A stretch of DNA of 64,000 nucleotides from Anaeromyxobacter oryzae (GTDB lineage: Bacteria > Myxococcota > Myxococcia > Myxococcales > Anaeromyxobacteraceae). The DNA is taken from positions 6,308,501-6,372,500 of the forward strand of contig NZ_AP025591.1 of assembly GCF_023169945.1 (NCBI RefSeq), in the 5' to 3' direction. The notes under the pieces are model-generated. The model ran no database searches and was not told the origin of the DNA. It worked only from the letters and a program-made list of their open reading frames with translations. This document shows positions 42,410-51,985 of the stretch, piece by piece; within the stretch, counting starts at the first letter, position 1; each line of letters opens with the position of its first letter. The position numbers and the translations under genes were made by a program.

Positions 42410-43293
42410 CGATAGTCCTCCTGCCCCGAGGGCACGTCGTCGCCGAGGGTGTCCTTCGCCTCGACGAGGATCTCCGCCCCGGGACCGGCCTCGTCGAGCG
42501 CGGCCTGGTAGATGCGGACCAGCTTGAGCTTCGCCATCTCGAGGATGGCGAGGAAGGTGGCGATCACGTTCGCCTTGGTGTTCCGCCGCTCCGCCGGGCC
42601 GGCGAGCAGCTCCTCGAAGCTCGCGCGGCGCTGCAGCCGGAGCACGTCCGCGACGCGGGCGATGGCGTCGCTGATCGTGAGCCGGTCGGTCACGACCTCG
42701 TGCGTGTGCTCCGGCTTGGCGAGCTTCAGCGCGCGGTCGAGCGCCTCGATGAGCTTGAAGACGGAGACGTCGGCGAGCCCCTCCGGGCCCTCCGGCAGCG
42801 CCGGCCGCTCCGCGCGCACCTTCCGCGTGAAGACCGTGCGCTCGAGGATGTCCCGGCTCCCGAGCTCCTCGCCCGCGGCCTTGTACTTCTGGTACTCGAG
42901 GAGCCGCTTCACCAGCTCCGCGCGCGGGTCCACGCCCGCGTCGTCCGCGTTCGGCGCGTCCTCGGCCACCTCGGTGCGGGGCAGGAGCAGCTTGCTCTTC
43001 GTGAGCATGAGCTGCGCCGCCATGTGGAGGAACTCGCCGGCGATGTCGATGTCGAGCTCGCGCATCGCCTCGAGCGTCGCGAGGTAGCTCTCGGTGATCT
43101 TCGCGATGGGGATGTCGAAGAGATCGACCTCGTGCTCCTTGACGAGGTGGAGGATCAGGTCGAGGGGCCCCTCGAACGGCGGCTCGCCGGGCTTGAGCGG
43201 CGGGAGCGTGACGCGGAACGCGTCCGCGGCGGCCCGGGCGGCCGCGGCCTCCGCGCCGCTCTCGGCGGCTTCCTCGGTGTGCTGCCTGGCCAT
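42406..43293 (-). CDS. scpA: Segregation and condensation protein A (kleisin)
   Basis: 295 residues. The kleisin N-terminus has FEGPLDLILHLVKEHEVDLFDIPIAKIT, the characteristic ScpA start segment, followed by LEFLHMAAQL-type LHMAAQLMLTKSKLLLP. The C-terminal winged helix includes VIATFLAILEMAKLKLVRI. ScpA bridges the SMC heads and recruits ScpB. An Ala-rich 30-residue N-terminal addition precedes the conserved part. The trpS gene lies 25 bp upstream on the same strand, giving an operon trpS-scpA-scpB-rluB. Confidence 0.96.
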   Translation of the reverse strand: MARQHTEEAAESGAEAAAARAAADAFRVTLPPLKPGEPPFEGPLDLILHLVKEHEVDLFDIPIAKITESYLATLEAMRELDIDIAGEFLHMAAQLMLTKSKLLLPRTEVAEDAPNADDAGVDPRAELVKRLLEYQKYKAAGEELGSRDILERTVFTRKVRAERPALPEGPEGLADVSVFKLIEALDRALKLAKPEHTHEVVTDRLTISDAIARVADVLRLQRRASFEELLAGPAERRNTKANVIATFLAILEMAKLKLVRIYQAALDEAGPGAEILVEAKDTLGDDVPSGQEDYR

Positions 43294-43318
43294 CCCGGCG
43301 GACCGCCCCCGTCCAGTC

Positions 43319-44317
<999 letters not shown>

Positions 44318-44322
44318 GGGGA

Positions 44323-44994
44323 TCAGGCGGGGCGGCCGGCGACGACGAAGAGCAGCCGATCGAGGAGGGCGTTCATCGCGGACACGGGGCCGGCGAGCAC
44401 GTACGGCGCGAACACGAACATTGCGACGAGCAGGAACGGCGCGAACCGGGTGACCGTCTCCCACACCGGCCGGTGGCGGTACGGCACGAGCCAGTCGATC
44501 ACGCGGCTCCCGTCGAGCGGTGGGATCGGGATCATGTTGAAGACCGCGAGGACGATGTTCAGCGAGATCATCCGGTCGAGCAGGAACGCGATCCCGGGCT
44601 GGCCGGCGAGGAAGTCGTACCGGAACCCGAGCCCGTAGAGCACGGCGCAGAACACGGCCAGCGCGACGTTCGAGAGCGGCCCCGCGATCGCCGTGAGCGC
44701 CATCCCCGCGCCCATGTTGACACCCTGGCGGAAGCGCGCCGGGTTCACCGGGACGGGCTTCGCCCACCCGAAGAACGGTACCCCGGGGCTCATGAGGGCG
44801 ACGAGCGGCAGGAGGACGGTCCCGAACGGATCGATGTGCGGGAGGGGATTCAGCGTGAGCCGGCCCATGCGCTCGGCCGTGTCGTCGCCCAGCATCCGGG
44901 CGCTCCACGCGTGCGCGAACTCGTGCACCGTGAGCGACAGGATCATCGGGATGAGCAGCGCCACGGCGCGCAGGAGAACGTCCGGACCGAACAC
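44323..44994 (-). CDS. Site-2 protease family (M50) intramembrane metalloprotease
   Basis: 223 residues from a GTG at 44994 with GAGG just upstream. The frame stays open further upstream but that part is not family-like. The zinc motif HEFAH lies in the first helix region (LSLTVHEFAHAWSARMLGDD). The third ligand Asp is in NMIPIPPLDGSR. Six hydrophobic segments are visible. It belongs to the compact YwhC/Rip-like group without PDZ domains; these cleave membrane-embedded substrates, but physiological targets are usually unknown. Confidence 0.9.
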   Translation of the reverse strand: MFGPDVLLRAVALLIPMILSLTVHEFAHAWSARMLGDDTAERMGRLTLNPLPHIDPFGTVLLPLVALMSPGVPFFGWAKPVPVNPARFRQGVNMGAGMALTAIAGPLSNVALAVFCAVLYGLGFRYDFLAGQPGIAFLLDRMISLNIVLAVFNMIPIPPLDGSRVIDWLVPYRHRPVWETVTRFAPFLLVAMFVFAPYVLAGPVSAMNALLDRLLFVVAGRPA

Positions 44995-45154
44995 GTAAGC
45001 CTCGAAAAGGAAAAGCGGTTCTTTAGCAGCGCGGGGCCGGTCGGTCAACGCGGTCGGCGGCCGCCCGCCCGGCCGGCGCACCGGCGTCGCCGACCGGAAG
45101 AACACGCGGCGCCGCGGGTTTCCACCCCGGGCCCCCGGACACCCCCGCAAGACC

Positions 45155-46054
45155 TCACGCGCGCGGGTGAAAGCGCTCGTGCAGGCGCCGGGCGTGGGTC
45201 CGATCGACGTGGGTGTAGATCTGCGTCGTCGAGACGTCGGCGTGCCCGAGCATTTCCTGGACCGCCCGGAGGTCGGCGCCACCCGCGAGCAGGTGGGTGG
45301 CGAAGGAGTGCCGGAGCTTGTGGGGCGAGATCTTCCGCCGGATGCCTGCCTGCCGCGCGTAGCGGTCGAGGAGCTTCGCGAAGCCCTGCCGCGTGAGCCT
45401 CGCCCCCCGCGGCGTGACGAAGAGGTCCTTCGAGCGGCGTCCCTTGAGCAGCCGCTCCCGGGCGACGGCGAGGTAGGCCTTCACGGCCTCGGCGGCCGGT
45501 GCGCCGACCGGCACGAGGCGCTCCTTGCTCCCCTTGCCGCGCGCGAGCAGGACCCGCGTCTCGAGGTTCACGTCGTTGAGCTGCAGGCCGACGAGCTCCG
45601 AGACGCGGAGCCCCGTCGCGTAGAGGATCTCGAGCATCGCCCGGTCGCGCAGTCCCGCGGCGCGGCGCACGTCGGGGCCGGCGAGGAGCGCCGTGACCTC
45701 GTCCTGCGAGAGCAGCGAAGGGAGCCGCCGCCCGGGGCGCGGCGCGTCGATCTCGTCCGACGGATCCGCGGGCGTGAGCTTCTCGGCGTACAGGAGCCGG
45801 TGGAGCGACCGGATCGCCGAGAGCGCCCGGGCCTGGGAGCGCGGCGAGAGGCCGGTCCGGACGAGCTCCGCGAGGTGCGCCTGGATCTCCGTCCGGGAGA
45901 CCTTCTCCCACGCGGTGATCCCCATCTTCCCGAGGTGCTCGACGTAGCGGCGGAGGTCCCGCCCGTACGCCTCGACGCTGTTCTCCGCGAGCCCCTTCTC
46001 CACCCGGACGTGGGCGAGGAAGAGATCGAGGGCTGGCTCGAGCGGCGACATCAC
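45155..46054 (-). CDS. xerD: Tyrosine recombinase XerD-type
   Basis: 299 residues (298 if the second Met is used; the frame starts ATGATG). The N-terminal SAM-like domain (about 5-88) precedes the catalytic domain. The catalytic set is complete: Arg in YATGLRVSELV, Lys in RGKGSKERLV, His-x2-Arg in HKLRHSFATH, His in LGHADVSTT and the nucleophilic Tyr in IYTHVD. It resolves chromosome dimers at dif together with XerC. There is no integrase-type neighbour, no attachment repeats and no mobile cargo, so housekeeping XerD is favoured over a mobile-element integrase. Confidence 0.93.
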   Translation of the reverse strand: MMSPLEPALDLFLAHVRVEKGLAENSVEAYGRDLRRYVEHLGKMGITAWEKVSRTEIQAHLAELVRTGLSPRSQARALSAIRSLHRLLYAEKLTPADPSDEIDAPRPGRRLPSLLSQDEVTALLAGPDVRRAAGLRDRAMLEILYATGLRVSELVGLQLNDVNLETRVLLARGKGSKERLVPVGAPAAEAVKAYLAVARERLLKGRRSKDLFVTPRGARLTRQGFAKLLDRYARQAGIRRKISPHKLRHSFATHLLAGGADLRAVQEMLGHADVSTTQIYTHVDRTHARRLHERFHPRA

Positions 46055-46099
46055 CGGCGACGATATCGCCAGGCGGCGCCCCGTCCAGTTCGCGGCGCG

Positions 46100-46723
46100 C
46101 TACACCACGAGATCCGAGACGTCGCCCTTCCCGGCGCGGAGGACGACGGGCTCGGGCCCCGAGAGGTCGATGACCGACGACGGCTCGTTCGGCTTGTATC
46201 CGCCGTCGAGGATCAGGTCGAGCCCGTGCCCGAGCTCCTCCTTGATGTCCTTCGCGTCGATGAGGACGTCGCCGCCCGGGGTCGCCGCCGAGGTGGAGAT
46301 GAGCGGATGGCCGAGCCGGCGGACGATCTCGAGCGCGATCGGGCTGTCCGGGATGCGGATGCCGACCGTCTTCTGCCGCCTGAGCACCAGGTCGGGGACG
46401 AGCCGCGTCGCGGGGAGGATGAAGGTGTAGGGGCCGGGGACCTTCCGCCGGAGCACGCGATACGCCGCGTTGTCGACGATGGCGTACCGGGAGATCTCCG
46501 CGAGGTCCTGGCAGACGAAGGACAGCTCCTGGGTCTTCGGGATGCCCTTCAGCTGGTAGATCCGCTCGATGGCGCGCTTGTCGAACAGATCGCACCCGAT
46601 GCCGTAGTACGTGTCGGTCGGGTACGCGAGCAGCCCGCCGGAGGACAGGACCGAGACGGCGCGCTCGACGACGCGGGGCTGCGGGTGCAGGGGGTCGATC
46701 TCGACGATGGGCGCGGCCGGCAT
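46100..46723 (-). CDS. Sua5/YciO/YrdC-family threonylcarbamoyl-AMP synthase-like protein
   Basis: 207 residues. The family signature SGGLLAYPTDTYYGIGCD and the KxR-S/T-type nucleotide region LKGIPKTQELSFVC are present, followed by PGPYTFILPAT and a IRIPDSPIALEIVRRLGHPL segment. The length and the LSFVCQDLAEIS motif look closer to YciO than to TsaC. TsaC-type members make threonylcarbamoyl-AMP for the t6A modification of tRNA; YciO function is less certain. It lies 45 bp upstream of xerD on the same strand. Confidence 0.88.
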   Translation of the reverse strand: MPAAPIVEIDPLHPQPRVVERAVSVLSSGGLLAYPTDTYYGIGCDLFDKRAIERIYQLKGIPKTQELSFVCQDLAEISRYAIVDNAAYRVLRRKVPGPYTFILPATRLVPDLVLRRQKTVGIRIPDSPIALEIVRRLGHPLISTSAATPGGDVLIDAKDIKEELGHGLDLILDGGYKPNEPSSVIDLSGPEPVVLRAGKGDVSDLVV

Positions 46724-46783
46724 AGGGCGCGGATCTAGCAGCTTTCACGCGCGCCCCCAAGTTTCCGCGAGCCGCCCCTCCCG

Positions 46784-47200
46784 TCAACCGCCCCGCGCGT
46801 CGCGGGCCGCCGGGATGATCGTGCGCAGGAGCTCCACGAGCGCCCGGAAGTCCAGCGGCTTGCGCAGGTACGCCTCGAACCCGGCGAGCGCGATGCGCCC
46901 CTCGATCTCCGTCCCCCGGAGCGACGTGCAGGCGATCACCGGGATCGTCCGCGCGTCGGGGCGCCGTCGCATGAGCGAAAGCACCTCGAACCCGTCGAGT
47001 CCCGGCATCATCAGGTCGAGGAGGACCGCGTCGGGCCGGAAGTGACCGACGAGGTAGCCCGCGAGGAACCCATGGCGGGCGGTCTCCACGTCGAAGCCGT
47101 TCGCGCGGAGGACTTCCTTCATGACCTCCAGCAGCGGCTCGTCGTCATCGATCGCGAGAACGCGCGGCCGGGCGACCTCCGGCTCGACCGGTTGCGGCAT
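46784..47200 (-). CDS. Single-domain response regulator
   Basis: 138 residues, one CheY-like receiver domain with no output domain. The acidic pair is in VLAIDDDEPLLEVM, the phospho-acceptor Asp in RPDAVLLDLMMPGLDGFEV, the conserved Thr/Ser position in PVIACTSLRGTE and the Lys in AYLRKPLDF. It may act as a phosphorelay intermediate or a protein-binding switch. No kinase is adjacent. It is monocistronic or the last gene of the KGG group; a hairpin lies between them. Confidence 0.92.
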   Translation of the reverse strand: MPQPVEPEVARPRVLAIDDDEPLLEVMKEVLRANGFDVETARHGFLAGYLVGHFRPDAVLLDLMMPGLDGFEVLSLMRRRPDARTIPVIACTSLRGTEIEGRIALAGFEAYLRKPLDFRALVELLRTIIPAARDARGG

Positions 47201-47286
47201 CCGGGTGCACCGACCTTTCCGGGTTCCGAAGAAGCTAGCAAGCGCCCGGGCGGACGGTCAACGCGCGCGCTGCCGCGCGAAAGCGG

Positions 47287-47316
47287 GCGCCCGCCCGGCT
47301 CTCGCCGGACGGGCGC
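47287..47316 (-). terminator. Hairpin between KGG gene and response regulator
   Basis: Arms 47287-47299 and 47304-47316, 13 bp with one mismatch, TCTC loop. It lies just beyond the end of the small KGG gene on the minus strand. No long T-tract, so factor-assisted or weak. Confidence 0.4.
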
Positions 47317-47342
47317 AGGTCCACACCGCCGGTTCCCGGGTC

Positions 47343-47540
47343 CTACCCGCGATTCTTTCCGCGCTCGATGAGCTCCCGGACCTTCTGGCCGCCCTTCTTC
47401 CCGATCTCCTCGTAGAACGCGTGGCCGCGCTCGTCCCGGACGGCGATGCCGCCCTTGCGTCCCGCCTCGGAGACCGTCATCCCGCGGCGACCCTCCTCCG
47501 GCTCTGCCCGGCGCGCGCCCTTCTCTTCCTGGTCCGCCAT
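47343..47540 (-). CDS. Small KGG-repeat protein
   Basis: 65 residues from an ATG with GGAGGGGGG upstream. It holds two KGG motifs (SEAGRKGGIAV and YEEIGKKGGQKV), matching the stress-induced KGG repeat of E. coli YciG-type proteins (Pfam KGG). Highly charged, no hydrophobic core, probably disordered and desiccation or general-stress related. It is 24 bp downstream of a larger KGG protein and evidently a truncated duplicate of it: the same MTVSEAGRKGG start block and the same KVRELIE end block are shared. Confidence 0.85.
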   Translation of the reverse strand: MADQEEKGARRAEPEEGRRGMTVSEAGRKGGIAVRDERGHAFYEEIGKKGGQKVRELIERGKNRG

Positions 47541-47564
47541 TCCGTCCCCCCTCCGTCTCGGCGA

Positions 47565-47960
47565 CTACCGCTCGCCGCCCTCGCCATGGCCGGCGCCCGT
47601 CTCTTCCTCGCCGCCCGCCTTGCCCTTCTCGATCAGCTCGCGGACCTTGTGCCCGCCTTTCCGGCCGATCTCCTCGTAGAAGGGCGTGCCCCGCTCCGCC
47701 TTGATGGTCTCCCCGCCCTTCTTCCCGATCTCCTCGTAGAAGCGCGGCCCACGCTCCGCCTTCACGGTGTCGCCGCCCTTCTTCCCGATCTCCTCGTAGA
47801 ACTTCCGGCCGCGCTCGGCCTTCACGGTCTCTCCGCCCTTCTTGCCGATCTCCTCGTAGAACTTCCGGCCCCGCGTCTCGCGGACCCGGACGCCCCCCTT
47901 GCGACCGGCCTCGGAGACCGTCATCGCTCCCTTGCTGCCGCCCTTCTTCTCTTCAGCCAT
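47565..47960 (-). CDS. Multi-copy KGG-repeat protein
   Basis: 131 residues from the ATG at 47960. After an AGRKGG block there are four almost identical 20-residue units of the type FYEEIGKKGGETVKAERG, then an acidic/Gly tail (GGEEETGAGHGEGGER). At DNA level the unit is exactly 60 bp (the segment encoding FYEEI recurs at 47667, 47727, 47787 and 47847). The KGG family is linked to general stress in enterobacteria; molecular role unknown. The start overlaps the end of the ATP-grasp gene by eight bases, so the ligase and the repeat protein are co-translated. Confidence 0.87.
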   Translation of the reverse strand: MAEEKKGGSKGAMTVSEAGRKGGVRVRETRGRKFYEEIGKKGGETVKAERGRKFYEEIGKKGGDTVKAERGPRFYEEIGKKGGETIKAERGTPFYEEIGRKGGHKVRELIEKGKAGGEEETGAGHGEGGER

Positions 47961-48897
47961 GTGTCGCCCCCGTCGGTTCACGAACAATGTGGTCGCTGGT
48001 CATACGGCCGCGCAGGGCCCGGCCGAGCACGTGTTCGGCGATCGCGTCCGCCATGTCGAGGCCCGTCGCCTCGAGGATCCCCCGCCAGCTGGGGTTGCCG
48101 TTCACCTCGATCACGGTCGGCCCGTCGTCACCGATCACGAGGTCCACGCCGGCGTAGTCCAGGCCGAGCACCGCCGCCGCCGCCTCCGCCACCTGCCGCA
48201 CCGCGTCCGGGCAGTCGGTGGACTCCGCCCGGCCTCCGCCCGCCACGTTCGTCCTCCACTCCCCGGGCGGCGCGTGACGGGTGATGGCCGCCCGGGTCTC
48301 TCCCCCGACCACGAAGACGCGGAGGTCGCGTCCGGGGTGGGGCACGTACTGTTGAAGGTAGAGCGCCCCGTCGCGCGCGGCGCGCTCGGCGATCGCGCGG
48401 CGCCCCTCGGCGTCGCGGCCGACCCGCGCGACGTCGTCCCCGAGTGAGCCGGCGACGGGCTTCATCACCGCGTCGCCGAGCGTCGCCAGCGCCCGATCCG
48501 CCGCCTCGGCGGACTGGACGACCGCGGCGGGAGGAGTCGGCACGCCCGCGCGCGCGAGCAGCCACGAGGTGCGGAACTTGTCCTGTGCCGCGAGCAGCGG
48601 CTCGATCCGGTTCACGACGATGGCCCCGGCGCCCTCCAGGGCGCGATAGATCTCGAACTGCACGTCGGGGTCGCCCGCGCGGCCGAGCCCGCGCGCGAGG
48701 ACGAACGCGTCCACCTCCCCGAGCGCGCGCCCCGCTGCGGTCACCGCCACGTCCTCGCCCTCCACGACCGCCGCCAGCGCCGCCGGATCGATCGCGATCG
48801 CCTCGCCCCGTCTTCCGAGGGCCGACAGCAGCCGCTGCGAGTGCCAGTCGTCGTCGGGCCAGGCGGTGACGACCCCGATCCGGATGAAGCGCTTCAT
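47953..48897 (-). CDS. RimK-like ATP-grasp ligase
   Basis: 314 residues. The ATP-grasp pattern is clear: NRIEPLLAAQDKFRTSWLLA (B-domain entry), VMKPVAGSLGDDV (ATP lysine), LQQYVPHPGRDLRVFVVGG, and the metal-binding VIEVNGNPSWRG near the end. RimK-family enzymes ligate an amino acid, often glutamate, to a protein or cofactor carboxylate; MptN, which glutamylates tetrahydromethanopterin, is related. Overlap with the KGG repeat gene makes that protein a plausible substrate or co-regulated partner. Assignment to a specific RimK subfamily is not possible by eye. Confidence 0.87.
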   Translation of the reverse strand: MKRFIRIGVVTAWPDDDWHSQRLLSALGRRGEAIAIDPAALAAVVEGEDVAVTAAGRALGEVDAFVLARGLGRAGDPDVQFEIYRALEGAGAIVVNRIEPLLAAQDKFRTSWLLARAGVPTPPAAVVQSAEAADRALATLGDAVMKPVAGSLGDDVARVGRDAEGRRAIAERAARDGALYLQQYVPHPGRDLRVFVVGGETRAAITRHAPPGEWRTNVAGGGRAESTDCPDAVRQVAEAAAAVLGLDYAGVDLVIGDDGPTVIEVNGNPSWRGILEATGLDMADAIAEHVLGRALRGRMTSDHIVREPTGATHG

Positions 48898-49008
48898 GCG
48901 AGGCTTGCTTCCCTTCCCCTACCCCGACCGCCCGCGCAACATGGTGTCCATGGCCGGCTGGCTGGACAAGGGCGCGCCATCCCGGATCTTTTCCGGAGCG
49001 TCCCCGCA

Positions 49009-49039
49009 AGCGCTCTTTCCACCCCCGGTGGGAAGAGCG
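49009..49039 (-). terminator. Hairpin downstream of glnD
   Basis: Arms 49009-49022 and 49026-49039 form a 14-bp stem with one G-U type position and a CCC loop, just beyond the glnD stop (49072) on the minus strand. No U-tract follows. Confidence 0.45.
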
Positions 49040-49071
49040 CCCGTCTGGTGCAGAAGATCTTGGCGGGCCGG

Positions 49072-51861
49072 CTACTCGGGGCGCGCGAGCGCCGCCTGGA
49101 GCGCCTCGACCACCTTCGCGGCGAGCTCGCCCTCGAGCCGGCGCCCTTCCGCCGTCCGGACGTAGAAGGCGTCGGCCGCCCGGTGGCCCTCGGTGGCGAT
49201 GCGGGCGAGGTCCACGGACAGGCCGAGGTCGAAGAACGTTCGCGAGAGCGTGTGCAGCAGGCCCACCCGGTCCGCGGTGAAGACGTCGACGACCGAATGG
49301 CCGCGCGCCGAGTCGTTGTCGATCACGATCTTGGTCGGCACGCGCGGCAGCGGCTTCTGGGGGAGCGCCGAGGCGCGGAGCCGGCGGGCGAGCAGCGCGT
49401 CGAGCCCCTCCGCGCCCGAGAGGACGCGCACCAGATCGGCGCGGGCGGCGCGCCAGCGGACGGGCTCGACCGCGGACTCCTCGGGGCCCCGGAGCTCGAA
49501 GACGTCGAGCGCCCGCCCGGCGAGCCAGCCGAGCGCCGGGTCGTCCGGCGTCGAGAAGACCTCGGCGTGCTGGATGTCGATCCGGTGCGCCGCGAGGACG
49601 CCTGCGATGGTGGCGAGGAGCCCGGGGCGATCGCGCGCCGTGAGCGCCATCTCGGAGTAGCCGAGGAGCGGGTGGTGGCGGATCGAGGCGGCCGCGGTCG
49701 CCTCCCGGCCGAGCTCGAGGAGCCTGAGGTGCCGCGGCGCCTGGGCCGGCGAGACGGTCAGGAAGTAGCGCGCGGGCATCGCCTGGACGAAGCGGCCGCG
49801 ATCCTCGGCGGACCACCGCGCGCGCTCGGCGAGCGCCGCGGACACGAGCTCGCGCCCCGCGGCCTCGGCGGTGCCGGGCTCGGGCCGCCGCTCACCCCGG
49901 GCGAGCACCTCGTGCGTCTTCTGGTACAGCTCGCGGAGGAGCCGCGCCTTCCACTCGGTCCAGGTGCGCGGGCCGACCGTGGCCATGTCCGCGTACGTGA
50001 GCAGGTAGAGCTTCTCGAGGCGGTCGATGGTCCCGACCTCCTCGGCGAACGCGTGGATGAGCTCCGGGTCCGAGAGATCGCGCCGCTGGGCGATGGCGCT
50101 CATCCGGAGGTGCTTCGCGACGAGCCACTCGATGTCGGCGGCGTCGGCCGGATCGACCCCGATGCGGACACAGGCCTCGGCGGCGATCTCGGCGCCGCGG
50201 GCGGAGTGGTCCTTCCCGCCGCCCTTCCCGATGTCGTGGAAGAGCGTCCCGAGGTACAGCCCGAGCGGCCGCTGGAGGCGCTGCATGACCTCCGTGAGCC
50301 CCTCCTCCTTCACGTCGCCGCACCGGAGCGCGAACAGCCTTCGCACGGCGAAGATGGTGTGAACGTCGACCGTGTACACGTGGTAGACGTCGATCTGCCG
50401 GCGCGCCGTGATCCGCCCGAACTCCGGCAGGACGCGCGGCAGGACGCCGATCTCGTGCATCAGCGAGAGGAAGCGCCCGCGCGTCCCCGGGCGCGTGAAG
50501 CACGCGAGCAGCTCCTGGTTCAGCTCCGGGTCGCTCGCCGCCTCCGGCGGGAGGTCGGCCGCGGCCTGCGCCGCGAGATCGCGCGCGTACGGATACAGGT
50601 CGAGGTGCTCGCGATCTGCGGCGCTGAACAGGCGGACGAGCGCCGCCGGCGAGCGGCGGAGGGCGTCCTTGTCGATGACCGTCAGGCGCCCGCGGAACAC
50701 CTTCAGCTCGCCGCCGGGCAGGAACCGATCCGCGGCGCGCGGCGGCTGGCCCCGGAGGACCGGGACCGGCCGCTCCGCGCCGATCTGGGCCGCCGGCGGC
50801 GGCACCATCCGCCAGCCCATCTGGGTGACCGGCTCGAGGCACCGATCCACGATGGCGTCGCACGCCACGAGCACCGTCTTCGCGGCGAGGTAGTAGTGCC
50901 GCATGAACTCCTCGACGGCGGTGCCGCTCTCGCCGTCGCGGTAGCCCATCGCCTGGGCCACCTGCGGCTGGACGTCGAAGGTCAGCTGATCCCACTTGCG
51001 ACCGGCGAGGTAGTGCATCTCGTTCCGGACGCGCCAGATGAAGTCGCGCGCCCGGCGCATCTCGCGGATCTCGCGCTCGGGCAGGAGCGCGCGGTTGAGC
51101 AGCTCGGTGATGCCCGCCACCTTGAACCGGACGCGCGCGAGCCACAGCGCCGACTGCAGGTCGCGGAGCCCGCCCTCGGACTCCTTCACGTTCGGCTCGA
51201 GCAGGTACAGCGAGTCGCCGAACTTCTCGCGGCGGCTGCGCATCTCGTCGAGCTTGTCCTGCAGGAACTTCTCCACCTTCGCCAGCGAGAGGCCGTGCAG
51301 CTCCTCGCGCTCCAGCTCGCGGTACAGGTCGCGATCCCCGGCGAGCCAGCGCAGGTCGAGCAGCGCGGTGCGCGCCGTGTGGTCCTCCGAGGCCATGTGA
51401 TCGCAGGTCTTGAGATCCCGGACCGCGTAGCCCACCTCGAGCCGGAGATCCCAGAGCGCGTACACGAGGCGCTCGGCCGTGGTCTTCACGAAGGCGTCCG
51501 GCTTCCCCTCGCCGTGCAGGACGAGCAGGTCGACGTCGCTGAACGGCGCCAGGTCGCGCCGGCCGTAGCCGCCGAGCGCCACGAGCGACACCGGCGAGCG
51601 CGGCTGCGCCTTCGCCGCCTCGGCGATCGCGCGGTCCCACAGGACCCCCACGATCCGGTCCATCGCGGCGCTCTGCAGGCGCACCACGGTGTGGCCGCTC
51701 CCGCCCTCCCGGTGGACCTCCTCGACGAACCGCCGCTGCGCGGCGAAGTCCGCCTTCACGTCGCCGGTGAGCGGCGGGAGGTCCTGGACCTTGGTCTCGA
51801 ACTCGAAGGGCGCGGCGGCCGGCAGGCTGGTGAGTGCGTCGGCGGGAGGCGGAGGAGGCAT
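49072..51861 (-). CDS. glnD: PII uridylyltransferase / uridylyl-removing enzyme
   Basis: 929 residues, slightly longer than the usual 850-900. The nucleotidyltransferase domain shows VALGGYGRRDLAPFSDVDLLVLH. The central GlnE-type helical region has LKESEGGLRDLQ-like VKESEGGLRDLQSALWLAR. The HD domain that removes UMP contains GTLFHDIGKGGGKDHS. Two C-terminal ACT domains sense glutamine (DRPGLLATIAGVLAAH and DRVGLLHTLSRTFFDL). GlnD modifies the PII protein to signal nitrogen status. No glnB or ntr gene is in this window. The start at 51861 is a good ATG after a hydrophobic-free leader. Confidence 0.97.
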   Translation of the reverse strand: MPPPPPADALTSLPAAAPFEFETKVQDLPPLTGDVKADFAAQRRFVEEVHREGGSGHTVVRLQSAAMDRIVGVLWDRAIAEAAKAQPRSPVSLVALGGYGRRDLAPFSDVDLLVLHGEGKPDAFVKTTAERLVYALWDLRLEVGYAVRDLKTCDHMASEDHTARTALLDLRWLAGDRDLYRELEREELHGLSLAKVEKFLQDKLDEMRSRREKFGDSLYLLEPNVKESEGGLRDLQSALWLARVRFKVAGITELLNRALLPEREIREMRRARDFIWRVRNEMHYLAGRKWDQLTFDVQPQVAQAMGYRDGESGTAVEEFMRHYYLAAKTVLVACDAIVDRCLEPVTQMGWRMVPPPAAQIGAERPVPVLRGQPPRAADRFLPGGELKVFRGRLTVIDKDALRRSPAALVRLFSAADREHLDLYPYARDLAAQAAADLPPEAASDPELNQELLACFTRPGTRGRFLSLMHEIGVLPRVLPEFGRITARRQIDVYHVYTVDVHTIFAVRRLFALRCGDVKEEGLTEVMQRLQRPLGLYLGTLFHDIGKGGGKDHSARGAEIAAEACVRIGVDPADAADIEWLVAKHLRMSAIAQRRDLSDPELIHAFAEEVGTIDRLEKLYLLTYADMATVGPRTWTEWKARLLRELYQKTHEVLARGERRPEPGTAEAAGRELVSAALAERARWSAEDRGRFVQAMPARYFLTVSPAQAPRHLRLLELGREATAAASIRHHPLLGYSEMALTARDRPGLLATIAGVLAAHRIDIQHAEVFSTPDDPALGWLAGRALDVFELRGPEESAVEPVRWRAARADLVRVLSGAEGLDALLARRLRASALPQKPLPRVPTKIVIDNDSARGHSVVDVFTADRVGLLHTLSRTFFDLGLSVDLARIATEGHRAADAFYVRTAEGRRLEGELAAKVVEALQAALARPE

Positions 51862-51985
51862 GGACGGAACAGTATAGCGTCGGCTCCGCCGCCCGCCCGC
51901 CGACCGCGATGCCCGGGCGCGGCGTGACCCGCGGCCGCGCTGCCCCGATTCCCGGCAGGCGCCCCGACCCCGGGCAGCGTCGCCC

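Noticed and set aside
45155..46054. Tyrosine recombinase as sign of an integrated element
   Set aside because: Length and motifs fit XerD, the flanks are housekeeping genes, and no attachment repeats, tRNA or cargo genes are seen.
47565..47960. Regular 60-bp repeat considered as a CRISPR or minisatellite
   Set aside because: The period is a multiple of three, lies wholly inside a reading frame and encodes KGG units without unique spacers.
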